NCBI RefSeq assembly: GCF_024347095.1
Contig: NZ_AP024903.1
Coordinates: 1,736,001 to 1,800,000 of the forward strand
Direction: 5' to 3'
Source: Vibrio rhizosphaerae
GTDB lineage: Bacteria > Pseudomonadota > Gammaproteobacteria > Enterobacterales > Vibrionaceae
Length of the DNA: 64,000 bases
The notes under the pieces are model-generated. The model saw only the letters and a program-made list of their open reading frames with translations, was not told where the DNA came from and did not search any database. Below, in pieces: positions 21,165-31,039 of the stretch (positions are counted from its first letter, which is position 1; each line of letters starts with the position of its first letter). The translations under genes were made by a program, and so were the position numbers.

Positions 21165-22002
21165 TCTCCGTCAAGCGATTATCTACCTGATTGTCAGTTG
21201 GTTACTGCTTTTTGTTTTCATCCCGAACCTGATGGTGATCGGAACGAGCTTCCTCACCAGAGATGAGACTCGCCTGATCGACTTTACACTCACGTGGGAA
21301 AATTATATTCGTTTGATCGACCCGCTTTATATCAAAGTGCTGGGACATTCATTTTACATGGCGGGGATCGCAACCTTACTCTGTTTGTTCATCGGCTATC
21401 CCTTTGCCTTTATGATCGCAAAAATGCCGGAATCCCGCCGTCCTTTTCTGTTATTTCTGGTAATCGTGCCGTTCTGGACTAACTCTCTGATTCGAACCTA
21501 TGGGTTGAAAATCGTCATGGGCACCAATGGCATCCTGAATAAGTTTCTGCTTAGTTTAGGCGTGATTGATACCCCATTTCGAGTCATGTATACCGAAATT
21601 GCTGTCATGATCGGGCTCGTCTATATTTTACTGCCTTTTATGATTTTGCCGCTTTACTCTGCATTTGAAAAACTGGATCACGCTTATGTCGAAGCTGCCC
21701 AAGATCTCGGTGCGAATAAGTTTCAGACCTTAATCAAAATTATTATTCCCCTGACGATGCCGGGAATTATCGGCGGTTGTTTATTGGTCTTATTACCGGC
21801 ACTTGGCATGTTCTATATTTCTGATTTATTAGGTGGCGCGAAAAATCCACTGATCGGTAATATTATTAAGAGTCAGATACTCAACGCACGAGACTGGCCT
21901 GCCGGGGCAGCAACCAGTATTGCGCTGACATTGGTCATGGCACTGTTACTGTTTGTCTACTATAAGACCGGTCGCCTGTTAAACAGAAAAATGGAACTGT
22001 AA
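21145..22002 (+). CDS. potB: PotB, polyamine ABC permease
   Basis: A 285-residue inner-membrane permease with about six transmembrane segments. The ABC permease EAA loop reads [21 protein letters not shown]. The ATG at 21145 lies inside potA and has GGGAGG upstream; the longer frame to 21052 is not needed. It works with PotC as the channel half of the spermidine/putrescine importer. Confidence 0.94.
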   Translation: MKMPRISLRQAIIYLIVSWLLLFVFIPNLMVIGTSFLTRDETRLIDFTLTWENYIRLIDPLYIKVLGHSFYMAGIATLLCLFIGYPFAFMIAKMPESRRPFLLFLVIVPFWTNSLIRTYGLKIVMGTNGILNKFLLSLGVIDTPFRVMYTEIAVMIGLVYILLPFMILPLYSAFEKLDHAYVEAAQDLGANKFQTLIKIIIPLTMPGIIGGCLLVLLPALGMFYISDLLGGAKNPLIGNIIKSQILNARDWPAGAATSIALTLVMALLLFVYYKTGRLLNRKMEL

Positions 22003-22005
22003 ATC

Positions 22006-22788
22006 ATGACAAAAATCTTTCGTTTTAGTTTGATGACGGCCGTCTATAGTTTTCTGTATCTACCGATTTTTGTTTTGATCGTGAATTCATTCAATGCCAA
22101 TAAATTTGGCATGCGGTGGGATGGTTTCTCCACAAAGTGGTATCACGCGCTCATCGGGAATGACAGTTTAATGCAAGCAGCATGGCACTCTTTGAATGTT
22201 GCTGTGTTTTCTGCTACGACAGCAACTATCATCGGGAGTTTGACCGCAGTCGCCCTATTTCGGTATCGCTTTCGTGGAAAACCCCTTGTCAATGGCATGT
22301 TGTTTGTTGTGATGATGTCACCGGATATCGTCATGGCAATTTCTCTGTTGGCTCTTTTTCTTGTCCTCGGTGTCCATCTTGGGTTCTTCACATTATTCTT
22401 TTCCCATATTACATTTTGTCTGCCTTTTGTCGTTGTCGCTGTCTATACGCGTCTGAATGGGTTTGATGTCAAAATGCTGGAAGCTGCGCGGGATCTGGGT
22501 GCCAGTGAATGGGTCATTCTGTCTAAGATTATTTTTCCATTAGCCAAACCGGCCGTGGCCTCCGGCTGGCTGATTAGCTTTACCCTCTCACTGGACGATG
22601 TCATTATCAGCTCCTTCGTGACCGGCCCGAGCTACGAAATACTCCCTTTAAAAATTTACTCGATGGTAAAAGTCGGTATCTCTCCGGAAGTCAATGCGCT
22701 GGCAACCGTCATGTTACTGATTTCATTTACACTGGTTGCGATTTCTCACTATATTGGGAGAGACAAGTTACAACGCCATCTAAAATAA
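22006..22788 (+). CDS. potC: PotC, polyamine ABC permease
   Basis: A 260-residue permease with about six transmembrane segments and the EAA loop EAARDLGASEWVILSKIIFPL. It starts 3 nt after the potB stop. It forms the second half of the membrane channel. Confidence 0.94.
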   Translation: MTKIFRFSLMTAVYSFLYLPIFVLIVNSFNANKFGMRWDGFSTKWYHALIGNDSLMQAAWHSLNVAVFSATTATIIGSLTAVALFRYRFRGKPLVNGMLFVVMMSPDIVMAISLLALFLVLGVHLGFFTLFFSHITFCLPFVVVAVYTRLNGFDVKMLEAARDLGASEWVILSKIIFPLAKPAVASGWLISFTLSLDDVIISSFVTGPSYEILPLKIYSMVKVGISPEVNALATVMLLISFTLVAISHYIGRDKLQRHLK

Positions 22789-22947
22789 AATGGTCACACA
22801 GATCACAAACGATTTATCTTTGAATTTTGATATAAGCTTCATTTGCGATCATGAATTGTTTTGAATTCCAGAATTCACACTGACGGACGGCACCATCTCT
22901 TTCGTGTGATTTAAATTTTCCATGGTTAACAGGGACCCACAGCAACA

Positions 22948-24000
22948 ATGAAAAATAAATTCTTTGCAGGTATTTTGGCTACAGCCGCGTTATTTTCCGG
23001 CTATAGTATGGCAAACGATAGTGCGACAGACGATCAAACGCTCTATTTCTATAACTGGTCAGAATATATTCCCAATGAAATCCTTCAGGAGTTTACCAAA
23101 GAAACCGGGATTAAAGTGATCTATTCAACTTACGAATCGAATGAAACGATGTACGCAAAGTTGAAAACTCAAGGATCGGGCTATGACTTAGTTGTACCGT
23201 CAACTTACTTTGTCTCCAAAATGCGCAAAGAAGGGATGTTGCAACCGATTGACAAATCTCTGCTACCTCACTTTGACGGATTAGACTCTAATTATCTGAA
23301 TAAATCGTTTGATCCGAATAACAACTATTCAATTCCTTATATCTGGGGAGCGACAGGCATCGGGGTCAACACCGATCTGGTTGATAAATCAACGCTCCAT
23401 CGCTGGGACGATTTGTGGGATCCGAAATGGAAAAGCCAAATCTTGCTGATGGATGACGCGCGTGAAGTATTCCATATCGCACTGTCAAAACTGGGCTACT
23501 CTCCGAATACCACTAATCCTGATGAAATCAAAGCGGCTTATGAAGCATTGAAATCGCTCATACCGAATGTGCTGGTTTTTAATTCAGATTTTCCGGCCAA
23601 TCCATATATTGCCGGCGAAGTTTCTCTGGGTATGCTGTGGAATGGTTCCGCTTATATGGCACGGCAAGAAGGTGCACCGATTGAGATTGTCTGGCCGGAA
23701 AAAGGCACTATTTTCTGGATGGATAGTCTGGCCATCCCTTCCGGAGCGAAACATGTGAAAGCGGCTCATAAAATGATCGATTTCCTGCTTCGTCCGGAAA
23801 ATGCCGCCAAAATTGCACTGGAGATTGGTTATCCGACCCCGGTTAAAGCTGCCTATCCATTATTACCAAGCAAATTTGCCAATGATCCGAATATCTTCCC
23901 GCCTCAATCCGTTATGGACAGCGGCGTCTGGCAAGATGAAGTCGGAGAGGCAAATCATTTGTACGAAGCGTATTATCAAAAACTAAAAGTCAGTAACTAA
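22948..24000 (+). CDS. potD: PotD, spermidine/putrescine-binding protein
   Basis: 350 residues with a signal peptide (KNKFFAGILATAALFSGYSMA, cleavage likely before NDS). The mature fold is a type-II periplasmic binding protein: TLYFYNWSEYIPNEIL, then GYDLVVPSTYFVSKM and YIWGATGIGVN, typical of PotD/PotF. It delivers polyamines to PotABC. In vibrios polyamine import affects biofilm formation. A 159-bp gap separates it from potC, so it may have extra control. Confidence 0.94.
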   Translation: MKNKFFAGILATAALFSGYSMANDSATDDQTLYFYNWSEYIPNEILQEFTKETGIKVIYSTYESNETMYAKLKTQGSGYDLVVPSTYFVSKMRKEGMLQPIDKSLLPHFDGLDSNYLNKSFDPNNNYSIPYIWGATGIGVNTDLVDKSTLHRWDDLWDPKWKSQILLMDDAREVFHIALSKLGYSPNTTNPDEIKAAYEALKSLIPNVLVFNSDFPANPYIAGEVSLGMLWNGSAYMARQEGAPIEIVWPEKGTIFWMDSLAIPSGAKHVKAAHKMIDFLLRPENAAKIALEIGYPTPVKAAYPLLPSKFANDPNIFPPQSVMDSGVWQDEVGEANHLYEAYYQKLKVSN

Positions 24001-24007
24001 TGACATC

Positions 24008-24070
24008 GTTTGTTCAGTCGCGAACAAACAAATGATCGCTATCGAAAAAAGTGGCTCACGCCACTTTTTT
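24008..24070 (+). terminator. Two hairpins after potD
   Basis: A first stem GTTTGTTC/GAACAAAC (24008-24028) is followed by a strong terminator AAAAAAGTGG-CTCACG-CCACTTTTTT (24045-24070). The second is symmetric and can also serve cobB from the other strand. Confidence 0.8.
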
Positions 24071-24121
24071 CATTGCCGGTGGTTATCGATACGGTACGAC
24101 TCTCCTGCTCCGCCCGACCAC

Positions 24122-24838
24122 TTAATCAGACGAGAGCAGTTCATCAACCAGTCTCGGAACCTCAATACTGGCCTTGCCATAACGTTTTTCAACGAATTCA
24201 CTCTCAACGGCACTGGGTTCAAGATTAATTTCTATCGTATGGGCACCATGCATTTTTGCGTCATGAACAAACCCCGCCGCAGGATAAACCACCCCTGACG
24301 TTCCTATGGAAACGAATAAATCGGCTTGTTCAAGTGCGGTATAGATGTCTCCCATTCTTAATGGCATTTCACCAAACCAGACAATATGAGGACGTAGCTG
24401 AGAAGGGATCTGACAGCAGTGGCAAAGATCACCCATATGTAAATCATCGGTTTGATCAATCACTTGCTGAGACTCACAACACCGCGCTTTCAACAATTCG
24501 CCGTGCATATGAATCACATTCATGCTGCCACCGCGCTCATGTAAATTATCGATGTTTTGTGTAATGACGGTCACCTGACCGTCAAGCTCAGCTTCGAGTC
24601 GACCTAAAGCGAGATGGGCAGGATTGGGTTGAATCGATGCAGAGAGAAGTTTTTGGCGCCGTTGATTGTAAAAATTCTGAACCAGTTCCGGATTACGCTC
24701 AAACCCTTCGGGAGTCGCAACATCCTCGATACTGTGGTTTTCCCACAGGCCATCCTGCGCTCTGAACGTTTGAATACCTGATTCTGCAGAAATGCCGGCT
24801 CCCGTAAGAATAACAATATTACGATATGGATAGTGCAT
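24122..24838 (-). CDS. cobB: CobB, NAD-dependent sirtuin deacylase
   Basis: 238 residues of the class III sirtuin type. NAD site [20 protein letters not shown], catalytic region [12 protein letters not shown] and [11 protein letters not shown], and cysteines (CC..CHCC) for the zinc module. FYNQRR preserves the Tyr/Arg pair that lets CobB remove succinyl as well as acetyl groups from lysine. It is a cytosolic regulator of metabolic enzymes. Confidence 0.94.
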   Translation of the reverse strand: MHYPYRNIVILTGAGISAESGIQTFRAQDGLWENHSIEDVATPEGFERNPELVQNFYNQRRQKLLSASIQPNPAHLALGRLEAELDGQVTVITQNIDNLHERGGSMNVIHMHGELLKARCCESQQVIDQTDDLHMGDLCHCCQIPSQLRPHIVWFGEMPLRMGDIYTALEQADLFVSIGTSGVVYPAAGFVHDAKMHGAHTIEINLEPSAVESEFVEKRYGKASIEVPRLVDELLSSD

Positions 24839-24970
24839 GTCATATCCTTATGCTTTCATGTTTTGACTTTAATATACCTGATCTTTTTTGCAGAAAAAAA
24901 TAGACAATGGTATACCTCGCCTTCAGTCGCATAATCATCTGCAAGATACTTTCTATTCAATCAAAATCAA

Positions 24971-25005
24971 CACACCCCCACAGGGATTATCCCGATGGGG
25001 GTGTC
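24971..25005 (-). terminator. Terminator of the amino-acid transporter gene
   Basis: ACACCCCCA and TGGGGGTGT flank an inner GGGATTATCCC hairpin, 30 bp beyond the stop of the minus-strand transporter gene. Confidence 0.75.
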
Positions 25006-25035
25006 TAATGAGAGACGATTCGGAACAGTTGATCT

Positions 25036-26289
25036 TTACAAAGCGCCACAAATGACGGAAGTAATGGCTGCCAACCCGCAGATCACCGTAAAGATTTGTA
25101 CCGGTAGCGAGGTTCTGAGCATCTTCATCGCGTCAACTCGTCTCATCGCGTAAACGGGCATGATAAACAGAATCGCTGCAATCATCGGTGCACCCATGGT
25201 TTCAATCATCCCTAAAATACTCGGATTAATAATCGCAACGATCCACGTCGTGAATACAATAAAAATCAGCGACAATCGATCAATTGATTTCACCGCCATG
25301 TTGCTGCGAGACTTAATCAGCCCGACCAATCCTTCATGAGCCCCCAGAAAATGACCAAAATAACTGGAAGTGATCGCAGCAAACGCCACAATCGGCCCTA
25401 AATAAGAGATCAACGGTGAATCATGTTCATTCGCCAGATAAGACAATACAGAAATATTCTGTGCTTTCGCAACAGCGAGTTGCGCCGGAGACAGAGACAG
25501 AACAACCGAGAATACAAAAAACATCACAAATGCCATCAGCATAAATGCAGCACCACCGGTAATCATATCCGTCTTCTGGGCGGCATCATCACCATAGGTT
25601 AAACGTTGTTCTTTGGTAAATTGGCTAATAATCGGGCTGTGATTAAACGAAAATACAATCAACGGAATGGCCAACCAAATAATCATCGGCATTCCCGACC
25701 AATCTGGTTTGACTTCCATCATCGATGTATTCCAGTCAGGAATCAGATACACCGATAATGCGAGTAAGATCAAAACCAATGGGTAGACCATCAGTGAGGT
25801 TGCTTTCAGCATCAGGTTTTTACCAAACACCACCCCACCCGTCATGGTTAGAATTAACACGCCAGAGAGTAACCAGCGAGGAATCGATGGTAACGCAAGC
25901 TGATGCACCAAAAACGAATCAACCGTGTTCGTAATTCCCACACCATAAATTAATACGATGGGATAGATTGCAAAAAAATAAGCAAATGTAATCAGGTTGG
26001 CTCCGGTTTTGCCAAAATGTTCTTCTACCGTATCGGTAATATCGGATTCCGGATGCTTGGCTGATAACACAAAACGCGCCAGACTTTTATGGGCAAACCA
26101 TGTCATCGGTGCTGCAATCAGAGCAAGAATCACTAAGGGCCAAAAACCACCCGCACCTGCTTTAATCGGCAGGAAAAGTACGCCGGCGCCGACTGCAGTT
26201 CCAAACAGAGAGAGGCACCATGTAAAATCTTTGTAAGTCCATTTACCAGATGAATATTTGTTATTTTGTACTAATATTGTTGTATTCAT
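25036..26289 (-). CDS. HAAAP-family amino acid (serine/threonine-type) transporter
   Basis: 417 residues, about eleven transmembrane segments, beginning with WCLSLFGTAVGAGVLFLPI, the hallmark of the hydroxy/aromatic amino acid permease family (SdaC, TdcC, YhaO). Conserved SFNHSPIISQF and SSYFGHFLGAHEG segments point to the SdaC/DlsT branch, proton- or sodium-driven uptake of serine or related amino acids. The exact substrate is not readable. It stands alone, with no deaminase next to it. Confidence 0.88.
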   Translation of the reverse strand: MNTTILVQNNKYSSGKWTYKDFTWCLSLFGTAVGAGVLFLPIKAGAGGFWPLVILALIAAPMTWFAHKSLARFVLSAKHPESDITDTVEEHFGKTGANLITFAYFFAIYPIVLIYGVGITNTVDSFLVHQLALPSIPRWLLSGVLILTMTGGVVFGKNLMLKATSLMVYPLVLILLALSVYLIPDWNTSMMEVKPDWSGMPMIIWLAIPLIVFSFNHSPIISQFTKEQRLTYGDDAAQKTDMITGGAAFMLMAFVMFFVFSVVLSLSPAQLAVAKAQNISVLSYLANEHDSPLISYLGPIVAFAAITSSYFGHFLGAHEGLVGLIKSRSNMAVKSIDRLSLIFIVFTTWIVAIINPSILGMIETMGAPMIAAILFIMPVYAMRRVDAMKMLRTSLPVQIFTVICGLAAITSVICGAL

Positions 26290-26541
26290 GTAAAGTTTCT
26301 CATCATTGGCAAAATAATATACTAAAAATAAGTTTCAGTTATATTTGACCAGCAATGAGAAGTTTTGGGAATACGGAAGTGTATGAACTTGAAGAGAAGC
26401 TTGACAAAACTCAATCCGGGTCACGAATTCCACGTGCTATGCATGATTATTTTTAATCATATGAATAAGAAAAAATGATGCGAAATGAGGTTGTTGGCGA
26501 GATGTTATTCAGATGAAACCAATCTTTACATTATCTAATAC

Positions 26542-26570
26542 GCACGGGGATGCATGGATACACCCCGTGC
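26542..26570 (-). terminator. Terminator after amtB
   Basis: GCACGGGG / CCCCGTGC arms with a 13-nt loop lie 16 bp beyond the amtB stop on the minus strand. Confidence 0.7.
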
Positions 26571-26585
26571 CTTGTCCGCTACCGA

Positions 26586-27806
26586 TTACTCTTCATTAAT
26601 GGTAGAAATTTTATGAATCGATAGATCTGCCCCATTGAATTCATCTTCCTCAGAAAGTCTTAAGCCCATGATGTTCTGAAGTGAGCCATAAACAATCAAT
26701 GCTCCCAAAAGTGCCACCACAATACCGGCAATCGTCCCCGACAACTGTGCTGCAAAGCTCACCCCACCGATGCCACCAAGAGACTGCTGACCAAAAATAC
26801 CGGCGGCAATACCGCCCCAGGCGCCACATAAACCGTGGAGAGGCCAAACCCCCAGTACATCATCAATGTGAGTTTTATTTTGTAGCCAGGTAAAGACCCA
26901 GACAAACAAGACCCCCGCAATAGCCCCGGTGATCAGTGCACCAAGAGGATGCATCAAGTCAGAACCGGCACACACCGCAACTAAACCAGCCAAAGGCCCG
27001 TTATGGATAAAGCCGGGGTCATTTTTTCCGACAATAAATGCAGCAAGGATTCCACCGACCATTGCCATCAGAGAATTCATTGCAACCAGACCGCTTATCC
27101 CATTGAGTGTTTGGGCCGACATAACATTAAAACCAAACCACCCTACACTAAGAATCCACGCCCCTAAAGCGAGAAACGGAATATTTGATGGTGCGAAGTT
27201 GGTATGTTTTCCGGCCCGGATTCGCCCTTTTCTCATACCCAAAAAAATCACCGCAACCAATGCAATCCATCCGCCTACAGCATGAACGACCACAGATCCG
27301 GCAAAGTCATGGAAGGGATGACCAAACAAGTGCTCAAGCCAATTTTGAAACTGAAAATTACCGTTCCAGATGATGCCTTCGAAAAACGGATAAATAACCC
27401 CTACGGTAAAAAAAGTAGCAATCATGATCGGATGAAAACGGGCTCTTTCGGCAATACCACCAGAAACAATTGCAGGAATCGCAGCGGCAAAAGTCAGTAA
27501 AAAGAAAAACTTAACCAAAGCATAACCATTACCGGCAGCCAGAACTTCAGCACTGGAGAAAAAAGTCGTATGGTATGCAATCCAGTATCCGATAAAGAAA
27601 TAGGCAATGGTTGATACGCCGAAATCAACTAGTATTTTAACCAAAGCATTGACCTGATTCTTCTTCCGGACCGTCCCCACTTCGAGAAAGGCAAAGCCAG
27701 CGTGCATCAAAAAAACCATGATGGCACCTAACAGTAAAAACAGTGTATCTGAACTTTGAGTCAGGGTCTGGACCGCTCCCTGAACTTGGCTTAAGTTGTG
27801 CTCCAT
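26586..27806 (-). CDS. amtB: AmtB, ammonium transporter
   Basis: About 406 residues, eleven transmembrane segments. Amt signature regions include FDFAGSVVVHAVGGW-type (HDFAGSVVVHAVGGW), HTNFAPSNIPFLALG and WPLHGLCGAWGG with the pore histidines. It conducts NH4+/NH3 through the inner membrane. The ORF extends to 27824, but the ATG at 27806 has a GGAGAG ribosome-binding site at 7-nt spacing, so I use it. No glnK is adjacent, unlike in many bacteria. A sigma-54 promoter and NtrC-like sites lie upstream. Confidence 0.95.
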   Translation of the reverse strand: MEHNLSQVQGAVQTLTQSSDTLFLLLGAIMVFLMHAGFAFLEVGTVRKKNQVNALVKILVDFGVSTIAYFFIGYWIAYHTTFFSSAEVLAAGNGYALVKFFFLLTFAAAIPAIVSGGIAERARFHPIMIATFFTVGVIYPFFEGIIWNGNFQFQNWLEHLFGHPFHDFAGSVVVHAVGGWIALVAVIFLGMRKGRIRAGKHTNFAPSNIPFLALGAWILSVGWFGFNVMSAQTLNGISGLVAMNSLMAMVGGILAAFIVGKNDPGFIHNGPLAGLVAVCAGSDLMHPLGALITGAIAGVLFVWVFTWLQNKTHIDDVLGVWPLHGLCGAWGGIAAGIFGQQSLGGIGGVSFAAQLSGTIAGIVVALLGALIVYGSLQNIMGLRLSEEDEFNGADLSIHKISTINEE

Positions 27807-27936
27807 TCGCGTTCTCTCCATCAATTCAACCGCACCAAGCGCTTAAAAAAGCGACATCTCATCAGGCGCTCTAACTTAGTGCTAATAAAAATGAAAAATC
27901 CCCATTTTGGGGAGAATAATTGTTTGCAGCGAGTTA

Positions 27937-27953
27937 AGCAGTATTTATGCCAA
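27937..27953 (-). promoter_or_regulatory. Sigma-54 (-24/-12) promoter of amtB
   Basis: On the minus strand TTGGCATAAATACTGCT has the GG and GC dinucleotides 12 bp apart, as in YTGGCACG-N4-TTGCW. It would give a leader of about 120 nt before the amtB ATG. Confidence 0.8.
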
Positions 27954-28058
27954 GTTATAAAGAAAAAATGAGCATTGATAAAATGCTCATAATTAATTGA
28001 ATAATAAATACTATTTTATTTATTTAACATTAACCAACATGACTGTAACCCAAAAGAG

Positions 28059-28095
28059 TGCACCAATATTGATTTTATGCATCAATATTGGGCAC
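28059..28095 (-). promoter_or_regulatory. Paired NtrC-like enhancer sites for amtB
   Basis: Two near-matches to TGCACCA-N4-TGGTGCA stand side by side: TGCACCAATATTGATTTT (28059-28076) and TGCATCAATATTGGGCAC (28078-28095). They also form a larger mutual inverted repeat. They lie about 125 bp upstream of the sigma-54 promoter, a classical enhancer distance, implying nitrogen-limitation control. Confidence 0.7.
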
Positions 28096-28126
28096 CCATT
28101 GAATCAAGCAATGCTCGATAGCAGCG

Positions 28127-28510
28127 CTAGCGCTTATCTACATAAGAGGCAACCCATGCTTTGACCTCATCTGGCATCCGATTCGATAGCACCAAATATT
28201 CTTGGTCCATATATTGTCGGGCGATTCGGGGAGACGCCGTCAACATTCGAATATCTCGTTGAGGGGTCGTGTTCAATATTGCATAAAGTTTGGGCTCTTT
28301 AGATTTTAGATTTCTTCGGTAGTCTTTCTTTTCACGGCGGTGAAGTTGAAGCATACCGAGGTTTTCCGAGGTGGGATCGGGAATCAGTTTAAAACCGACT
28401 AACTGTTTTTGGATCGTGATCCATGCTCCGGCTGTGATCTGATGCTCAATAAACTGACATTCAATTAGCCATGTAATTTCTGACTTTGTAGGTTTTTTTA
28501 AATATGACAT
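28127..28510 (-). CDS. Small basic cytosolic protein, unknown function
   Basis: 127 residues, no signal or membrane segment, rich in Lys and Arg in the middle (LHRREKKDYRRNLKSKEPK). It begins SYLKKPTKSEITWLIECQ. I do not recognise the family. It lies between the NtrC sites of amtB and the VpsR-like gene on the same strand. Its stop is only about 30 bp from the enhancer, so read-through into the amtB control region is possible. Confidence 0.65.
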   Translation of the reverse strand: MSYLKKPTKSEITWLIECQFIEHQITAGAWITIQKQLVGFKLIPDPTSENLGMLQLHRREKKDYRRNLKSKEPKLYAILNTTPQRDIRMLTASPRIARQYMDQEYLVLSNRMPDEVKAWVASYVDKR

Positions 28511-28750
28511 ATTTATCGCTCTTATTTTTTAATAGCAAGCATTAAATATTCGGTCATCCCAATTTTTATTTGTTACAATGTTCTGTATAACAGACATCAT
28601 GATGCCAAGATAAAAAGAAGGTTTAATATCCGAATATCAGGATAGAATAGCGTATCAATAAATAAGCAGATGTCTCATTTTTTAGAGCAGAGTGAAGTAT
28701 TGGTAGAAAATTTTATTGTAAAAAATGGGATATGACACATTTTAGTGACC

Positions 28751-30151
28751 TTAATCAGATTCTGATTGCCATTCTTTATATTTTCTATCCAGTGTCTTTC
28801 GTGAAATACCGAGTTGTCGGGCTGCAGCTGATTTATTACCATCATAAAATTCAACCACCTTTTGTATATGGGACCACTCTATTTCTTTTAGACTCCAATC
28901 ACTTGGGTACCCACGCATCAGCGTTTGTGATGTTGTGCGATGAAGTTCAGGAATTTCACTATGATGAGAAACGGTAACCATTACTTTGGATGCATATTGT
29001 GATGGCTGCATCATATATTCATACCAATAATCATTAGGAGATTTGTTTATAATCAGGCACCGCTCAATCAGGTTAATAACTTCTCTTATATTACCCGGCC
29101 AGTTATATTTACCTTGATAAAAGTCATATTCATTTAACCATGTTGGAATGGGAACTGATAATTGCTTACATAGCCGTCGGGTTAAATAAGGGAATAACTC
29201 TCTTAAATCACTCAATCGTTCCCGTAGTGGTGAAATATTCATTTTTAATATCGACAACCGGTCATATAATTCTTTGCAAAACCGATTGTCTCTGACAATA
29301 TTGAGCATTCCCTGAGAACTTGCAGATATTAAACGGACATCAATTAAATACGATGAACTTCCGCCATACGACTGGACGGTTCTCCCCTCCAGTAACTGCA
29401 CCAAAATATGTTGAAAGTCAGCCGAAATATTTTCAATACCATCCAAATACAGAGTGCCATGATTGGCAAGACGCAATGGACCACCATGATGAAACAATTG
29501 TTCTGTCGCCACGGCATTCGACTGTATATCCGCACAATGAACCACCACAAAAGGCCCGATTCGACCACTTGCCTCATGAATCGCGCGTGCCGCCAACGCT
29601 TTCCCCGTACCCGCTTCCCCTTCGATCAGGACCGGTGCTTTTGACGGTGCATACTGCATGATTTGTTGTCTGAGAGACTTGGTTTGTTCCGAATTTCCAA
29701 CAATTGTTGTCTGATGATGCGGCTTTAATGCCTGTGTCAGTGCCGTATATTTTTGGTTTTCAATCAATCGTTGTAAGGCACACTTAGCCGCATGCTGAAT
29801 CTGATACCGGCTGAATGGCGGTGAGAGATAATAGTGGCCTTGGATCAGCTCTGATTTGAGTTCATTGTCACTCAGCAGTAGTAAGACTTCCCCCTCAAAG
29901 TATGACGTGATTTGCGTGATTTCATGCGGTTGACATGCGTTGACATCGAGAATAACCAGATCATAAAGCGCCAGTAATTTGCGCTTATCCTCCAGATGAC
30001 AGGCCGTATCTAATCCGGAAACCAAACCAGATAAAGCCTGAACAAACTGTACTTGAACATCTGGCTGCCGGCTAATGATCAATACAGAAAAGGTCAGAAA
30101 TTGTCGTTCGTTCAGTAATTTCACAAGTATGATTCTCGGCTCGATGATCAA
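28751..30151 (-). CDS. NtrC-family regulator lacking GAFTGA (VpsR-like)
   Basis: About 466 residues with three parts. The N-terminal receiver-like domain has a possible phospho-site Asp in LVILDVNACQ. The central AAA+ domain has Walker A GEAGTGKA; Walker B reads GTLYLDGIE where LFLDEIG is usual. The Fis-type C-terminal helix-turn-helix is GNKSAAARQLGISRKTLDRK. The stretch between AAA+ helix 3 and Walker B (EQLFHHGGPLRLANHG) is shortened and lacks GAFTGA, so sigma-54 contact is unlikely. VpsR of V. cholerae has the same lesions, works with sigma-70 and binds c-di-GMP. The start is uncertain: TTG 30151 or GTG 30124. Confidence 0.85.
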   Translation of the reverse strand: MIIEPRIILVKLLNERQFLTFSVLIISRQPDVQVQFVQALSGLVSGLDTACHLEDKRKLLALYDLVILDVNACQPHEITQITSYFEGEVLLLLSDNELKSELIQGHYYLSPPFSRYQIQHAAKCALQRLIENQKYTALTQALKPHHQTTIVGNSEQTKSLRQQIMQYAPSKAPVLIEGEAGTGKALAARAIHEASGRIGPFVVVHCADIQSNAVATEQLFHHGGPLRLANHGTLYLDGIENISADFQHILVQLLEGRTVQSYGGSSSYLIDVRLISASSQGMLNIVRDNRFCKELYDRLSILKMNISPLRERLSDLRELFPYLTRRLCKQLSVPIPTWLNEYDFYQGKYNWPGNIREVINLIERCLIINKSPNDYWYEYMMQPSQYASKVMVTVSHHSEIPELHRTTSQTLMRGYPSDWSLKEIEWSHIQKVVEFYDGNKSAAARQLGISRKTLDRKYKEWQSESD

Positions 30152-30415
30152 CCCTTTTCAGGAAAAAATATTATTCAGGATGATGTACGGAATATTGTCT
30201 CTCACCCTGATACTATTGTCATCATTTCATCTGATGATTCATCAAATCCATGTCATTTCTTCAATCGTTTCGTGATCTTATTTCAAAAGTAAATCGATCA
30301 GATCTTTCGTCATATTCACGGCCGCGAAACGAATATTCGTTCATACAGATTGTAGTTGAGATTAATTGTGGTTGAGATAAAGTGAATGCCTCTTTCGGTA
30401 TGAAGTAAATATAAT

Positions 30416-31006
30416 ATGCTCGAAGAACAACAAATCACTTGGGTGATTCTCGCCGGAGGTCAATCCTCCCGGATGGGCGGTCACGATAAAGGCCTGTTGG
30501 TTTATCAGGGACAACCCTTAATCCAGCGGGTTATTGAAGCATTACAACCTCAGGCGTCCTTGCTTTGGATCTGTGCAAATCGCAATCAAGCCGCTTACCG
30601 GCAGTACGCCCCTGTGATTGAAGATCTTTACCCGGATTATCCGGGGCCATTAGCGGGACTGCACAGCGCCTTAAAACATGCACAAACGGAATGGGTCGGT
30701 ATTCTTCCCTGTGACGGACCTCAAGTCAGCCATGATTTAGTGCAGCGTTTCTGTCAGGTAAGTGACAACAACGGAAAAGTCTATGTCGCTCATGATGGTG
30801 AGAAATATCAACCGGTTTATGCACTGGCTCACCGCACGATACTCGCTCCGCTTGAACATTTTCTGGAACAGGGCGAACGAAAAGTGATGCGTTTTTTTGA
30901 ACAAGTCGGTGCCCGCCCCGTTGATTGTCAAGATATTCAGTCGATGTTCATGAATGTGAATACCCCGGAACAACTGTTAAATCTGCAACCTCAACCGATA
31001 ACTTGA
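30416..31006 (+). CDS. mobA: MobA, molybdenum cofactor guanylyltransferase
   Basis: A 196-residue nucleotidyltransferase with VILAGGQSSRMGGHDKGLL at the N-terminus and DLYPDYPGPLAGLHSAL in the substrate region. It transfers GMP to molybdopterin to make the MGD cofactor of nitrate, TMAO and formate enzymes. It is followed by mobB after 33 bp. Confidence 0.94.
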   Translation: MLEEQQITWVILAGGQSSRMGGHDKGLLVYQGQPLIQRVIEALQPQASLLWICANRNQAAYRQYAPVIEDLYPDYPGPLAGLHSALKHAQTEWVGILPCDGPQVSHDLVQRFCQVSDNNGKVYVAHDGEKYQPVYALAHRTILAPLEHFLEQGERKVMRFFEQVGARPVDCQDIQSMFMNVNTPEQLLNLQPQPIT

Positions 31007-31039
31007 ATCCCCAACAACCTGCGGAGATAGATCATTAAC

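Noticed and set aside
24010..24298. Small + strand frames overlapping the potD terminator and cobB 3' end
   Set aside because: They run through a terminator hairpin and the opposite strand of cobB, without a ribosome-binding site.
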